DNA of 64,000 nt from Planococcus citri (Eukaryota > Arthropoda > Insecta > Hemiptera > Pseudococcidae), in NCBI RefSeq assembly GCF_950023065.1, contig NC_088680.1, positions 17,658,559-17,722,558 on the forward strand. Reading direction: 5' to 3'. Under the pieces are notes generated by a model that saw nothing but the letters and a program-made list of their open reading frames with translations, had not been told where the DNA came from and did not search any database. The translations under genes were made by a program, and so were the position numbers. Position 1 is the first letter of the stretch, and the number at the start of each line of letters is the position of its first letter. Shown here in pieces: positions 22,535 through 33,881 of the stretch.

Positions 22535-23328
22535 CCCAGGTGAAGTAAAATAGACGAAATGACACTTTTTCCAGATTTCGAAAATTATGATGGATTATTG
22601 TTGGGTACGTCCAAAAAAAATGTTCGAGCTTAATTTACGCCCCTCAGCCCTCCCCCCTGGACAGTATAGTGGGAAAATAATATCCATGAGTAGTGGGAAG
22701 AACATTCTGGTACCACGTGGTCAAAATTCTTCATCATAAAGGTGGGGGTAAAATTGAAAACAGAAAACTTTGAACCGCCACAGCTTCGGGTTGAAGGGTT
22801 AGCATTGCAAAAAATGTTGCTCAACATTGCAAGAAAAATGTTGCTCATCATTGCAAAAAATAATGTTGCACAACATTGCAAAAAATTAAGTTGAGCAACA
22901 TTGCAAGAAATGTTGCTCAACATTGCAAGAAATGTTGCTCAACGTTGCAAAGAAATGTTGCTCAACGTTGCACAGAAATGTTGCTCAACATTGCACAGAA
23001 ATGTTGCTCAACATTGCACAGAAATGTTGCTCAACATTGCACAGAAATGTTGCTCAACATTGCACAGAAATGTTGCTCAACATTGCACAGAAATGTTGCT
23101 CAACATTGCACAGAAATGTTGCTCAACATTGCAAAGAAATGTTGCTCAACATTGCAAAAAAAATGTTGCTCAACATTGCAAAAAAATGTTGCTCAACATT
23201 GCAAAAAAATGTTCTGAGTTGAGGGGCGGAAATTCCGCTCGAAATGTTTTTGGAGGTACCCAACAGTGATCCACCATATAATTTCCCAAATCTGGCAACA
23301 TGGCCATTTCGCCTATTTTATACCTGGG
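22535..23328. mobile_element. MITE-like element carrying a minisatellite, at the 3' end of the AAA-like gene
   Basis: The left end CCCAGGTGAAGTAAAATAG.., with CGAAATG, CCAGATTT, GAAAATTATGATGGAT and TGTTGGGTAC, is mirrored by the right end, whose reverse complement reads CCCAGGTATAAAATAGGC, GAAATGGCC, CCAGATTT, GAAATTATATGGTGGAT and TGTTGGGTAC. The inverted arms are ~75 bp. The interior includes a tandem repeat at 22800-23215. The terminus is close to that of the 10274-10992 element (CCCGGGTAAAATAGGTGAAATG). It ends only ~45 bp past the stop codon of the AAA-like gene, so it probably contributes that gene's 3' UTR or poly(A) site. Confidence 0.75.
22800..23215. repeat. 23-bp minisatellite ATGTTGCTCAACATTGCA(C)AGAA
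   Basis: About 17 copies of ATGTTGCTCAACATTGCACAGA or a near variant. The half-unit ATGTTGCTCAACAT is almost palindromic, so each unit can form a small hairpin. Copies in the centre (about 22970-23130) are nearly identical, and the edges are more diverged (GCAAAAAA or GCAAGAA spacers). Long frames through it are repeat shadows. Confidence 0.9.
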
Positions 23329-23373
23329 GGCTGGGAGTAGATACCCTTTCGCATCGTCAAATACTGAGTTTTT

Positions 23374-25260
23374 TCATCCTTGAATAGTGCTCGTTTCGAT
23401 TTTCACATTCACTTGTTCATCTACATGGATACCAAAATACGTAATTGGCGCTTTACTGACTCTGGGTCTAATATTCTTCATCACTTTACCCAACGTATCC
23501 ACAGCGCTAGTATCGCAACTAATTTGCAAAACCCCTGCCGAGGTTGCATCAGTAATCCTAGACGTCACAATCATACTATCCAGCTGATTGCCACTAGTCC
23601 ATACGTTTCCTTTATCATTGGAATCCTTCTGGTGCTTCTTTATTGATTTAAACATCACGAACCTGTACTCCAGCTCGGAGATCCTGGTGTAATCGTAGAT
23701 AGTCGAAAGTCTGCCGAACAGGAGGGTTAATTTGGATTGCAAATCGTAGATTTGAGCGGTCCTTTGATCCTGATCGGTTGAACTTATAATTGCGTAGATC
23801 AAGGCTCCTATTTCCGAAAAGGTGGCACTTTCTGGCTCGTAGAATGTGTTCAAAGCGTTAGCGAGATAGTTCTCGATTTCGGTATTGGGTAAGATGAAAT
23901 CGCGATCTCGATTATAACACAGGTAGCCCATTTTTAAAACCATTGTCAGCAGTAAATGTTTAGCGAACGATTCTCGATACCCGATCGCACAGGTGAAATT
24001 ATTATTACGTAGGTGGAAGTAATGCTCGAAGTGGACCCTTTCAAAATGGAGGATTGGAACGAACTTAATAGGGATTCGGTTGACTAAAGAGACCAGATAA
24101 TGTCTGAAGACAGGTATTGGAAGAAATTTCAGTATCGCTGTGGTCTCATTATTGCCAAAGAAGTATGGTTTGAGGCTAGCTTGATATAGTTCCGAGTTTT
24201 TCACTCTGTGCTCGAGGTATTGAGTGATGGAGTATGGTGAGAAAAGCTTTGTTTCACCGTCCACCATCCTGTGCCCATTGTAATAGCTGACGACTCCATT
24301 TCGTTCGGGCATCTTACAACCGTTATTGACGAGTAAGCGATCGACTTCTTCTTCGGTGAACCCGAAATACCTGACTAATCTGTGCCACTCGAGGAAATTA
24401 TGGTGAGCAACGTTGCCTAAATAATTAGCATCGATTTGAGCATGCCATAGGCCAGTCATAAAGCTCATAGTATAGGGTAAAAAGCGAATCGCGTTCGAGA
24501 CCATTCTGTTGAGTATCTCGAAAGCGTCGAACATTTCCGTATCACTTTTAACCTCAGCTCTGGAGTAAAATAGAGCATGGCTCAAAGCGTGATCCAAGGA
24601 ATTGATCAATATGACCACTTTTCGATCAAAATACTTGTGCAGTACTCTGCATAAAATCTTCAAGCTGTTTTCAATACCTCCTTGGTTGATTCTTTTATTG
24701 AGCACTCTTTGACCAAAATCCACATCTTCTTGACTAATTGTTCGATTTGGACCACAATTCAGACGTTCTTGAGGTAAACCGAAAAGCCACTCGTATCTTT
24801 TATATGCTTTCTGCATGGCATTTAGCAGATACTTAATCATGCTTTGAATGCTGAAATTCTTTGGTAAGTTTACCCCCAAGTCGATGTATATGACTGGATG
24901 TTGAGCCAAATGAGATTCGAGTATGTTTCGATACATTTCAAATTGACCGAACGCGGACTGATTGAAAATCTGGTAAGATTTAGTCTTCGTGTAGTTGATT
25001 GGTCGATATGAGGAGTCTAGCTCGATATTAGCGAATAAGTCGATCATGTTGAGATTGGATGTGCTGCCGAAGTGATTTGGGCATGTGAGGTAAATGTGAG
25101 AGTAGGCGAATTCTCCGAATATTCTAATGAGCAGATTGCTTTTGTCGACGAAGTAAGGGTTTTCGACAAGGTCGATGTATGGGTGTCGAGATTGTGACTG
25201 ATGTGAGTAAGGTGCTGTGGCCAGATAGGTGATGAGCAACAGCCAGTGTTGTGGGCGCAT
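23374..25260 (-). CDS. Secreted AAA-ATPase-like (PF09820-type) protein, degenerate P-loop
   Basis: A single-exon frame of 628 residues. The N-terminus MRPQHWLLLITYLATAPYS is a signal peptide, so the product should enter the secretory pathway. The family pattern is clear: YFVDKSNLLIRIF (~35), then the P-loop region YLTCPNHFGSTSNLNMI, HPVIYIDLG (~118), the Walker-B-like stretch KVVILINSLDHALSHAL (~215), the GFTEEEVDRLL motif (~300), and YNGHRMVDGETKLFSPYSI (~330), like YNGYR...YNPWSI. In typical members the P-loop reads RPRRFGKS and the Walker B end reads LIDEYD. Here the Lys is gone (FGST) and the acidic pair is NS, so ATP hydrolysis is unlikely. A good 3' splice site ends at 25271, ten bases before the ATG, implying a 5'-UTR intron. 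Members of this family occur in bacteria and patchily in animals; function in insects is unknown to me. Confidence 0.8.
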   Translation of the reverse strand: MRPQHWLLLITYLATAPYSHQSQSRHPYIDLVENPYFVDKSNLLIRIFGEFAYSHIYLTCPNHFGSTSNLNMIDLFANIELDSSYRPINYTKTKSYQIFNQSAFGQFEMYRNILESHLAQHPVIYIDLGVNLPKNFSIQSMIKYLLNAMQKAYKRYEWLFGLPQERLNCGPNRTISQEDVDFGQRVLNKRINQGGIENSLKILCRVLHKYFDRKVVILINSLDHALSHALFYSRAEVKSDTEMFDAFEILNRMVSNAIRFLPYTMSFMTGLWHAQIDANYLGNVAHHNFLEWHRLVRYFGFTEEEVDRLLVNNGCKMPERNGVVSYYNGHRMVDGETKLFSPYSITQYLEHRVKNSELYQASLKPYFFGNNETTAILKFLPIPVFRHYLVSLVNRIPIKFVPILHFERVHFEHYFHLRNNNFTCAIGYRESFAKHLLLTMVLKMGYLCYNRDRDFILPNTEIENYLANALNTFYEPESATFSEIGALIYAIISSTDQDQRTAQIYDLQSKLTLLFGRLSTIYDYTRISELEYRFVMFKSIKKHQKDSNDKGNVWTSGNQLDSMIVTSRITDATSAGVLQISCDTSAVDTLGKVMKNIRPRVSKAPITYFGIHVDEQVNVKIETSTIQG

Positions 25261-25270
25261 TTTGAGTTAT

Positions 25271-25295
25271 CTGGAATGTGGAAGAAGAGGCAAAG
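25271..25295 (-). other. 3' splice site of a 5'-UTR intron of the AAA-like gene
   Basis: On the minus strand TTGCCTCTTCTTCCACATTC runs into CAG and is followed by ATAACTCAAA and the start codon. The pyrimidine tract and the CAG are a textbook acceptor, so the leader is probably spliced from an exon further right that I could not locate. Confidence 0.6.
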
Positions 25296-25299
25296 TGTT

Positions 25300-26340
25300 A
25301 GGATATTGTTTAAAAATTTGACTTGAAAAAATTCATAAATATTCAATATGGGTGACTGTTTCCATGTCAAAGTAGAACCAAAATTGAAAACAAACTTCCC
25401 AATTTCACTCAATTTTTTTTTTTTTTGAAAGTTCCTCTCACAAAAGTTAAGTGTTCTAAGTAACTCAAAAGGGATTAGATTGCGATCATGATTATCAAAG
25501 GGAGCAATGGGAACTGGTAGCAACATATTTTCAACTTTGAGATTATTTTTTTTCAAGCATTAGGGATAGAAGAACGAACTCCGTTTTTCCTTTCTTTTTT
25601 GTTCTGAGGCAATTGAAGGTCAAATTTTTCACTCCTGGCGCAGAACTCGCTCTCCTTTCTAATCAGAATTTCTCATCGTAGCCTTTCACTTACATGTTGT
25701 TTTAAAAAAAAAAAAAATCGATTTTCGGAAGATGAATTTTTTGTGGGAAATACTCGTATTTGTGTATGTATTATGGCAAAAAAGTAAAGGAAATTGAGGA
25801 AAAATAAGCGATTTTTGATGGATCACGTATCTTTTTTAGATGTTTAGAAACCAGCTTTTGAATTGGCGATTTTTTGAGACTTTTTGCAAAATCAAAAGTT
25901 GTCTGCTGAAGTTCTGAAAAAAATATATAATCCATTCCAAATCGTAAATTTTTTTCAATTTCCTCAAATTTTTTGGATTATTTTGAATAAAAATGAAAAA
26001 CGGTCCAAAATTTGAGGAAAAAAAGTCCCAACAATTTTTTAAACAAGAAAATTGCCTTTGAATGCATCATATTCAAAAGAGGTGGAGGTGATGGGGGAAT
26101 ATGATAACAATTGAAAATATAGAATTGAGAGGTGAAGGGGATGTGCAACTTTCATCATCAGTTATTAAGAAAATGTATCACTTTTTGACAAAAATGTCAG
26201 AAAATTCTGCTTTTTGCATCAATTAGTTTACTTTTAAAAATAAGTCCTGTATTCTTCCAAAATTGTCAAAAATTTTTAATTTTTGTTGATATGTAAACAT
26301 CCAAAAAAAGTATTTACTCTTGCTTTAGCTGTCTTAAAAG
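25300..26340. other. Upstream flank of the AAA-like gene, no gene seen
   Basis: AT-rich sequence with poly-A and poly-T runs. It should contain the first non-coding exon and promoter of the AAA-like gene, but neither can be placed. Confidence 0.4.
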
Positions 26341-27700
26341 ACCCTGTTGTATTTCTCAAAAATATATTTTTTTGACAAAAAAATTTTGCTTTTTTTTGTT
26401 TAAAAAAATTTTGCTTTTTTTTGTTTAAAAAAATTTTGCTTTTTTTTGTTTAAAAAAATCTTGCTTTTTTGGTCAAAAAAATCCTGTTTTTTGTGTCAAA
26501 AAGTCCTGTTTTTTGGTCACAAAGTCCTGTTTTTTGGTCAAAAGGTCCTGATTTTTTCTTGGTCAAAAAAGTCCCATTTTTTGGTAAATGAAAAGTTCCA
26601 TTTTTTTGTCAAAAAAGTCCTGTTGTTTGTCAAAAAGGTCCCGTTTTTTGGTCAATAAAAACAATCCTTTTTTTGATCTAAGAATCCTGTTCTTTTGATA
26701 ATAAAAATCCTGGTTTTCTAATTAGAAAAATCTTGGTTTTTTGGTTTAAAAATCGCGTTTTTTGTCCAAAAAACCTTCTTTTTTGTCATAAACTCCTGGT
26801 TTCTTGGTCAAAAAGTCCTGGTTTTTTCTTGGTAAAAAATTCATGTTTTTTTGTCAAAAATGTCCTGTTTTTTGGTTTAAAAAAAAGTTCCATTTTTTTG
26901 TCAAAAAATCCTGTTGTTTGGCAAAAAGGTCCCATTTTTTGGTCAAAGAATCCTGTTTTTTGATAATAAAAATACTGGTTTTTTGGTAAAAATTCTTTGT
27001 TTTTTGGTAAAAAATTCTTTGTTTTTTGGTAAAAAATTCTTTGTTTTTTGGTTTAAAAAATCATTTTTTTGGTAAAAGAAAATCATTTTTTTGGTAAAAG
27101 AAAATCATTTTTTTGGTAAAAAAATCATTTTTTTGGTAAAAAAAAATCATTTTTTTGGTAAAAAAAATCGTGTTTTTTGTCAGGAAAGTCCTGTTTTTTT
27201 TGGTCAAAAAATCCTGTTTCTGGTCAAAGAATCCTGTTTTTTAATAATAAAAATCCTGGTTTTTTGGTTTAAAAAATTATTTTTTTGATAAAAAAATCGT
27301 GTTTTTCGTCAAAAAATCCTGGGTTTTTCGTCAGGAAAGTCCTGTTTTTTTTTGGTCAAAAAATCCTATTTTTTAAAAATAAAAATCCAGGTTTTTTGGT
27401 TTAAAAAAAACGTGTTTTTTCAAAAAATCCTTGTTTTTTTGTCAAAAAAGTTCTGTTTTTTTTGGTCAAAAAATCTTGTTTTTCTGCCAAAAAAGCTTCA
27501 ACAACCCCGCTTTTTTGGCAAAATATCTTCAAAAAATCCTGTTTTTTGACAAAAGAAAAGTTTCAAAAATTCTGCTTCTTTCCTAATTTGGGGAAAAAAA
27601 GTGTTGTTTTTATTTCTGTAAAAAAGAGTTGTAGTCAAAATTTTTTTAAAAATTCCTTGTTTTTTTGTCCAAAAAATCCAAAAAGTAGTCTTTGGAATTG
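26341..27700. repeat. Minisatellite of CCTGTTTTTTGGTCAAAAA words
   Basis: Reiterated ~20-24-bp units of the form GTCCTGTTTTTTGGTCAAAA vary in the length of their homopolymer runs. There are sub-blocks of identical units, such as TTTTTTGGTAAAA.AAATCAT at 27060-27170 and TTTAAAAAAATTTTGC at 26380-26450. Frames rich in Phe, Lys and Val across it are shadows. Confidence 0.85.
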
Positions 27701-30700
27701 TTCTTGATTGTCTGAAGTGATTTACATATTTTCCAAGATCACCAAATTGAAAGTCGTGTGTTTTGCAAAAATTTTCAGAAAGGTTGCTTTTTTTTTGGCA
27801 AACTTGTTTGCATGTGTCGTAGGTATTTTTTTACCAAAATTTTTGAACAAACCTGTTTTTGCTTAATGTGTCGTTGAAAAGACGTCCTGTATAAGTAAGT
27901 ATTCTATCTGCATCGCCGTAAATTGTCCTATTTTTTGCTAAAATTGCTAATAAAATTCTGTTTTTCTCATTTCTTCAGTCAAGCTTGGTACAAAGTTTTC
28001 CCTATTTTATTCTCTCTTCTTGCAGAATTTGTTTTTTTATATTTTTTATTTTTAGTAATTCTCTTTGTGAGATACATTTTGACCCCAAGAAATTCTGGCT
28101 TGAATAAATTCAAACCCTACTTATTTTCAAAAAGAGTAATGAATTGAACTCTTCAATCTCTATCCTCAGAAAAGTCAAGAGTGAAACTGGCGAGTTCAAC
28201 TCTTCGCCTTGGAATTTTGATGTTGACGAAGAAATGGAGCGTTCTTTTTCAAGAATCCTTACTCAAGTTGAAAATTGGTATCGGATTTAGACGTTTTAGG
28301 TGATTTTTAAAAACTGGTGAATAGGTACATATTTGGTCAATAATACTCTTTTTTTTATCATGATTGAATTACGAGTAGTATAGCTCTTACTTACCATCTA
28401 TAGTTGAACTCAAAATCCTTTTTAAAGTATTAAATCACTGTTCAATGGTGGGAGACTGAGTACCAATATAAACAAAGAATTGGAACCTTGCTTACAAATC
28501 GATCAACATTTCAAACATTTTCGCACACTTACGGGCATATTTAGTACCTATTTGTATCTTCATAATCAACTATGAGCACTGATTCGACATTAGACGAAAA
28601 TTTGATAAGAGAGAATATCTACACAACTCGACGAAATATCGATTAGGCTAAATCTTTCAGTACTTAATTTAATTTATTTTTACTAAGATCCTCTGTGTAA
28701 TTTTACAAGTACTTCAAGTCCGTGGGTTGCTGTGAATGTGCTATCGCGATTTTATCATAAGTTTTTCACGACGATAGCAACAGTTTTGGGCACGTTTTGA
28801 AATACCTAGTGATTTAAAAAAAAAATGAGTTACACACGCTGTTACTGATGCATCTGTCTAGTTTATTACTACCCATAGAAAAGATTTCGAAGGATTAAAT
28901 AAAAAAATAAAAAACACAGATCGGAATTTACCGGGCACCCTGTACGCTGTATCATCTGCAATTAACCCTAGCTCACCCAGCCCTACCGTTTTTAATTATA
29001 AATCAGTCGAGTTCACGATACGTATCCGGATATAATCTGCCTTCAGGCTTCAGATTCTCTCTGTGAAATCGCCACAATATAATTAAAATCTGTCAACCGG
29101 GCTTCATTAACGCCGCATATAGCAATAGCACTACACCTACCTAACCTATACGTAATATGCACCTCTGTTCAAAGGCCACACACACAAAATGCTACCAACG
29201 ATGAAGGCAGCACACACATACTTACCAATTACCCATAGGTATATGGCAAATTACTCTGCAAATGCAGCCTACAACCATCGATGTCTATTGCCTGCTGTAT
29301 AGATAAAAGACCATTAACAACGCGAATGAGAGACGCCCTCGAGCCATCACCATCGAAACAGATCGTCGCAATTTTGGAGGAAAAAAAATTACGCTAAAAA
29401 TAACCATAATATAACGTTGAAATAAGGTGAAACGAACTCGACGAGTGTGTTTTTTCTCATAAGGCCATTTCGATCCGATGCCCTTTTTCATTTTACCCCC
29501 AAAACAGTACCATACCAAAATACTGGGAAATAGAAACATCGTCAACGGCGGCGGCGGCGATTATTTGTACAACGATCAAAAGAATAATAATGGTCGTTTA
29601 TTGTATGTACATATACAAGGGATGGATATGGAGGATGGTCTTAGGACGCGGACGGATACTTATTTTTTTTCTGGTTCATTTGTTAATTTGTGCAAACACT
29701 GCCCTGCCTTCGGTTCTCTCAGTCTGAGCTCTGTGCAGAAGATAAGAGTGTGCCAAAATAAATGCTGCTGAAACTCGATCAAAGTTTACCAAAGTATAGA
29801 GGCATCGAGTACGATTAAAATTCAAGACACGGTTCGACATTTCCTGTGACGTCACTTCTGCTACGTGCTTTAGCAGGGATAGAGGCAGAGGGTAGTAAAA
29901 CTCGCACAATCATATAGTATTTATAAGTCGTGTACCTATCTACCCTGCTTACCTATATGTGGCGAATAAATGGAACGTGGTCTATAATTCGTGCCATTCT
30001 CCAATACACATATTATACATAGGTACTCGTATGTAGCAAATACACAACAACACTGTGTGAGAGGATTCTACTCGACAGCATAATACTTAGTTCTGTGTAG
30101 TACATACAAAAGGTGATAAAGTTTCCTTTGATGTGCAAAATAATACCTAAGCAACTTATCCAGCCAGGGTGAAATTATCCGTCGCGCAGATGGGTATAGA
30201 TAAAACGGCGCCAATTTAATTCAACCTCGGTATCAAACGAGAGAGTATCTTATTGTGTCGAAATTCACCGAAATTTACCATATACCTACCCATCGTGTGG
30301 AAAAATAGGTACTCCTGTAATAATTACAGGGAACTGGCAAGACCGATGAGCGATGCCGGAATCGAGTCTTGGGTGAACTTTGCGAATGTCTGCGAGACTT
30401 GGTGGGACCGAATTTTAGCGAGATATCGTAGATAGGTGTATAATTGAAAGCCAGCATGCGTGATGTGTAAATTAAACGTGGCTCAAAGATCTGCGAGGCT
30501 AATACTTTGTCGATAAATATACTCGATTTATATGCCACACAAAAGGGTTCAAATTTCAGCTCGATTATGTAATTTATTACTTATACCTACTTACACTCGT
30601 CGATAAAACAGCCATATTCCTCGTCTTTTCTCCTGGTTTCCTATACAAATTATTAGGAATGGCATAATTGACGACGAAGAAGGCCAAAATCTAACTAAAG

Positions 30701-33700
30701 CACAGGTATAGAATAATTTTTTTGAGATCACGAAAAAAAATGAAAAATCGCCACCCAAGATTTATTCCAGATCACCGTAAAAAAAAAATGTATTTCTTGT
30801 ACCTTAATCAACAGCAAAAAATCAACTTTAGCTACTTGCAAATAGAATTCAACACTAAAAAATCACTATGAAATAATTTATTTGAAATCGCAAAGAATTT
30901 TCAAACTGAAAAAATAAAATTCTATCAGTAGAAAATTTATTTTTTTAAAAAAAAGAAAAAAAATATCCATCGAAAATTACTACAAAAAATTGATTTCAAA
31001 TCATAAAAGAATTCTAAACTATGAATTTCCACCGAAAATTTTTGAAATCGTCACAAAAAAATTTATTAAAACTTCAAATTCAGCACTAAAAAACTCATTT
31101 GAAAACAACATTGAACTTTCATTCGTCACTAAAAATGAATCCGCCCTCCTCTTCAAATAAAAATGCGTTAAATTCAACTAACTCTAATAAACTCATTTGA
31201 AATCAAACACAAAAATATTAATTTTTTCCCCAATAATTTAAAAAAAAATTGAGATTACTCTATAATGAAATAACGCATAAAAGTCATCAAAAAAATTCGA
31301 TCAGAATTACTACCAAAAAAAAGTATGTAGTTGAAATGATCGTGAAAAAATGCATTAAAAATAATCGCAAGTAAATTCATTTGAAATTACAAAAAAAGTT
31401 TGGAATCAAACTCAAAACAATTACATATCATGAAAAAATTATTTATTAAAAATACAATGAAAATTAATCATCAAAAAAATATAGGTAAATATTCTAAATC
31501 ACGTGAAAAAATTCATATCAAATTTACCGTACAAAAATTATTCTAAATCACTTCACTATGAACAAAATCAAATTCAATACTTTGGTGCTCTCACCAGAGG
31601 TATATGGGCTTCAAAATTGAAGTCGCTATTGAAGTAAACAAATTTTGGAGGAGAAATCTGGAATACTCTACCACATAACCCTCACTAACAGAATAACCAA
31701 TCAGAAAAATTCATTTTTATCAACCTTATAAGAGCCTTTCAAGTAGAGAGAAATGAGGCTCGTACTTGATTATATTTTTCGTAAGTTATTATTAATGTTA
31801 CTAAAAGTAACTTTTGATTATTTTGTCAAAATTTTGAGTCATTGAGTTATTTTTCTAATTTTTGAAGATTCCAATTTTCTACATCTTGGCTTTACTTCTC
31901 GAAGAAAAAAGAAAAATTGTTGATGATATCATCGAGTGAATATTTTACAAAAATTATTAATGTCCGAATTGAGTTTCATTATTATAGAAGAATTTTTTAC
32001 TTTTTCAATTAAAATGTTCGGGATTTTTGTTGAAATTTTTATTTTTTTATTTTTTTATTTTTTAAATAGGTAAATATTTCATTTATTATGTAATTGTTTT
32101 TAATTTCATTTCATTTAAAAACAATTATACTTAATTATCATTTTTCTAAATTTATTAAACAAAAATTTGAAAAAAACATGGTGAATAAGCTTTTGAACTT
32201 ATTGTTTTTTTTTAAAATAAAGAATTCACAATGTAACCAAAATTTTAAGAGCTACCTAAAGTTTATTTTTTTTTTAATTTAATAAATTTAGAAAACCGGT
32301 TTTTGTAGAGATTTTTCAACTTTTCCATACCCAATTAACTATTATTTATTTCAAACGAAATGAACTAGTTAAAATAATGATTCATTACTGTGTTTCACTC
32401 CTCCCCACTCGCTCTTTTCATAAATATTGCAATGTTAGGTTATTCTGAGACCTCCGGCGAGATTACAATTTTTTCCAGAAATTTCAAATTAGGTACTTAC
32501 TTACCTACTCTGTAAGAGTCGAAGTTATTAAGCACACTATTGTATATAGCCTAAATGTCTATGACGATAAAAAAAAACAGTCCCCGAAAATACGCTTAGT
32601 GGTTTTTTTCATCTATTTTTCCGTCATTTCTATGTACCATTTTTATTAAATTCGTCGAATGCGAGCTCATTCATTCCTATTTTTTAGATTTTCGATGTAT
32701 CGAAATGACGATATGCTATGGTCGTTGCGGTGGCGCCTAAATGACGCGAAGGGGTAATATGGACCCTTTTTTTTCTTCTTTATCGAAGCAGTTTTCGTAA
32801 TGAATTGAACAAATAATCCGATTCTTTCGAATTGTAAGTATATGAAATGAAAAAAAAATCAAACGGTCATCTAATAACATTTTGATAGAATTATCACCCT
32901 TTTGCAGGATGACTCTTCAGTGGTGTATATTGTATTGTATGTGGTTTGGCTGTTATTATGAGGAGAAAAGGGGGAGGAAAATGTCGAGAATTTATACCTT
33001 TTCTGAAATGAGTGAATGCCGAGTTGAGTGGTTGAATTTTTAGTATGTAGATAGATATTTGTACGTAGGTATAGTGTATTTTTTATATCGTTTTTAAATA
33101 TCGTGTGGAAATTTCAGGTCCTGTAACGAAACTACAACAAACGACTGCATGAAGAGAAGCAATAAATAATCAATTGGGAGCTTTAGCAAGATATCAAAAT
33201 GTAGACAGTGGTCCAGAAGCGTTTCTCTATTCAAAAAAAAAAAAAAAAAAAATACTGAAGCGTCGAAAAGCTATAAGTTTTGTTGTGAAAAATCGAGTAC
33301 GAATTCCAATCGCATTAATAGTAATAATTTTATAGGTGGAATTAAATGCTTATTGAACGTTATTCCATCTGCTGAACAAATTGTACTAGACACTAGAAAG
33401 CATTTATGGTATTCTAATGTGAATATTTTATTATTTGTATGTAAGTACTTAGATAAATAAATTATTTTTAAGATTATATTTCGGTAAGTTTTTCAAATTT
33501 TAGAATCCATCACAATAATATTTCCAATTAAAAATAAATTGTTTGAATTTTTTTTATCAAATTGCGAAAACGACCTATTACTGACAATAAATTTAATAAT
33601 GAACAAACAATAAGATCGTATGAAATGATGAAGCGGCTAAGCCAAAATAGTATATTTCAGGATGATCAATTAATCATTGAATCGAAATTTCTAAAAAATT

Positions 33701-33881
33701 AAGAAGATTTCCTACGAAGATGCGAGTAAGTATGCAATTTCATTCTAGTAACTAGTAGGATCGATTTTCTGCGCTGTTTTTCATGAAAATAGTAAAAAAA
33801 AAAAACACTCCTGACTCGTGAAAATAGGTGCAAGGTAGGCAACTTCTTCAACGTGAATCCGAAATTTCAAACAATCTCAAC
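27701..33881. other. Long AT-rich intergenic stretch without a supportable gene
   Basis: No frame has recognisable protein character. 28900-30600 is less AT-rich and non-repetitive, whereas 30700-32300 is a very AT-rich tract with many short A and T runs. A 19-base A run begins near 33233. The stretch could harbour regulatory DNA or non-coding transcripts, but I see no splice-linked exons. Confidence 0.4.

Noticed and set aside
22800..23215. Regular repeats with spacers, reminiscent of a CRISPR array
   Set aside because: Unit of ~23 bp with no unique spacers, in an insect genome; it is a simple minisatellite.
22876..23269. Open frames of ~100-120 codons with repeated EMLLNIAQK-type peptides
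   Set aside because: Shadows of the ATGTTGCTCAACATTGC minisatellite inside a MITE; open in several frames at once.
26446..27707. Phe/Lys/Val-rich frames
   Set aside because: Translation of a CCTGTTTTTTGGTCAAAA minisatellite.
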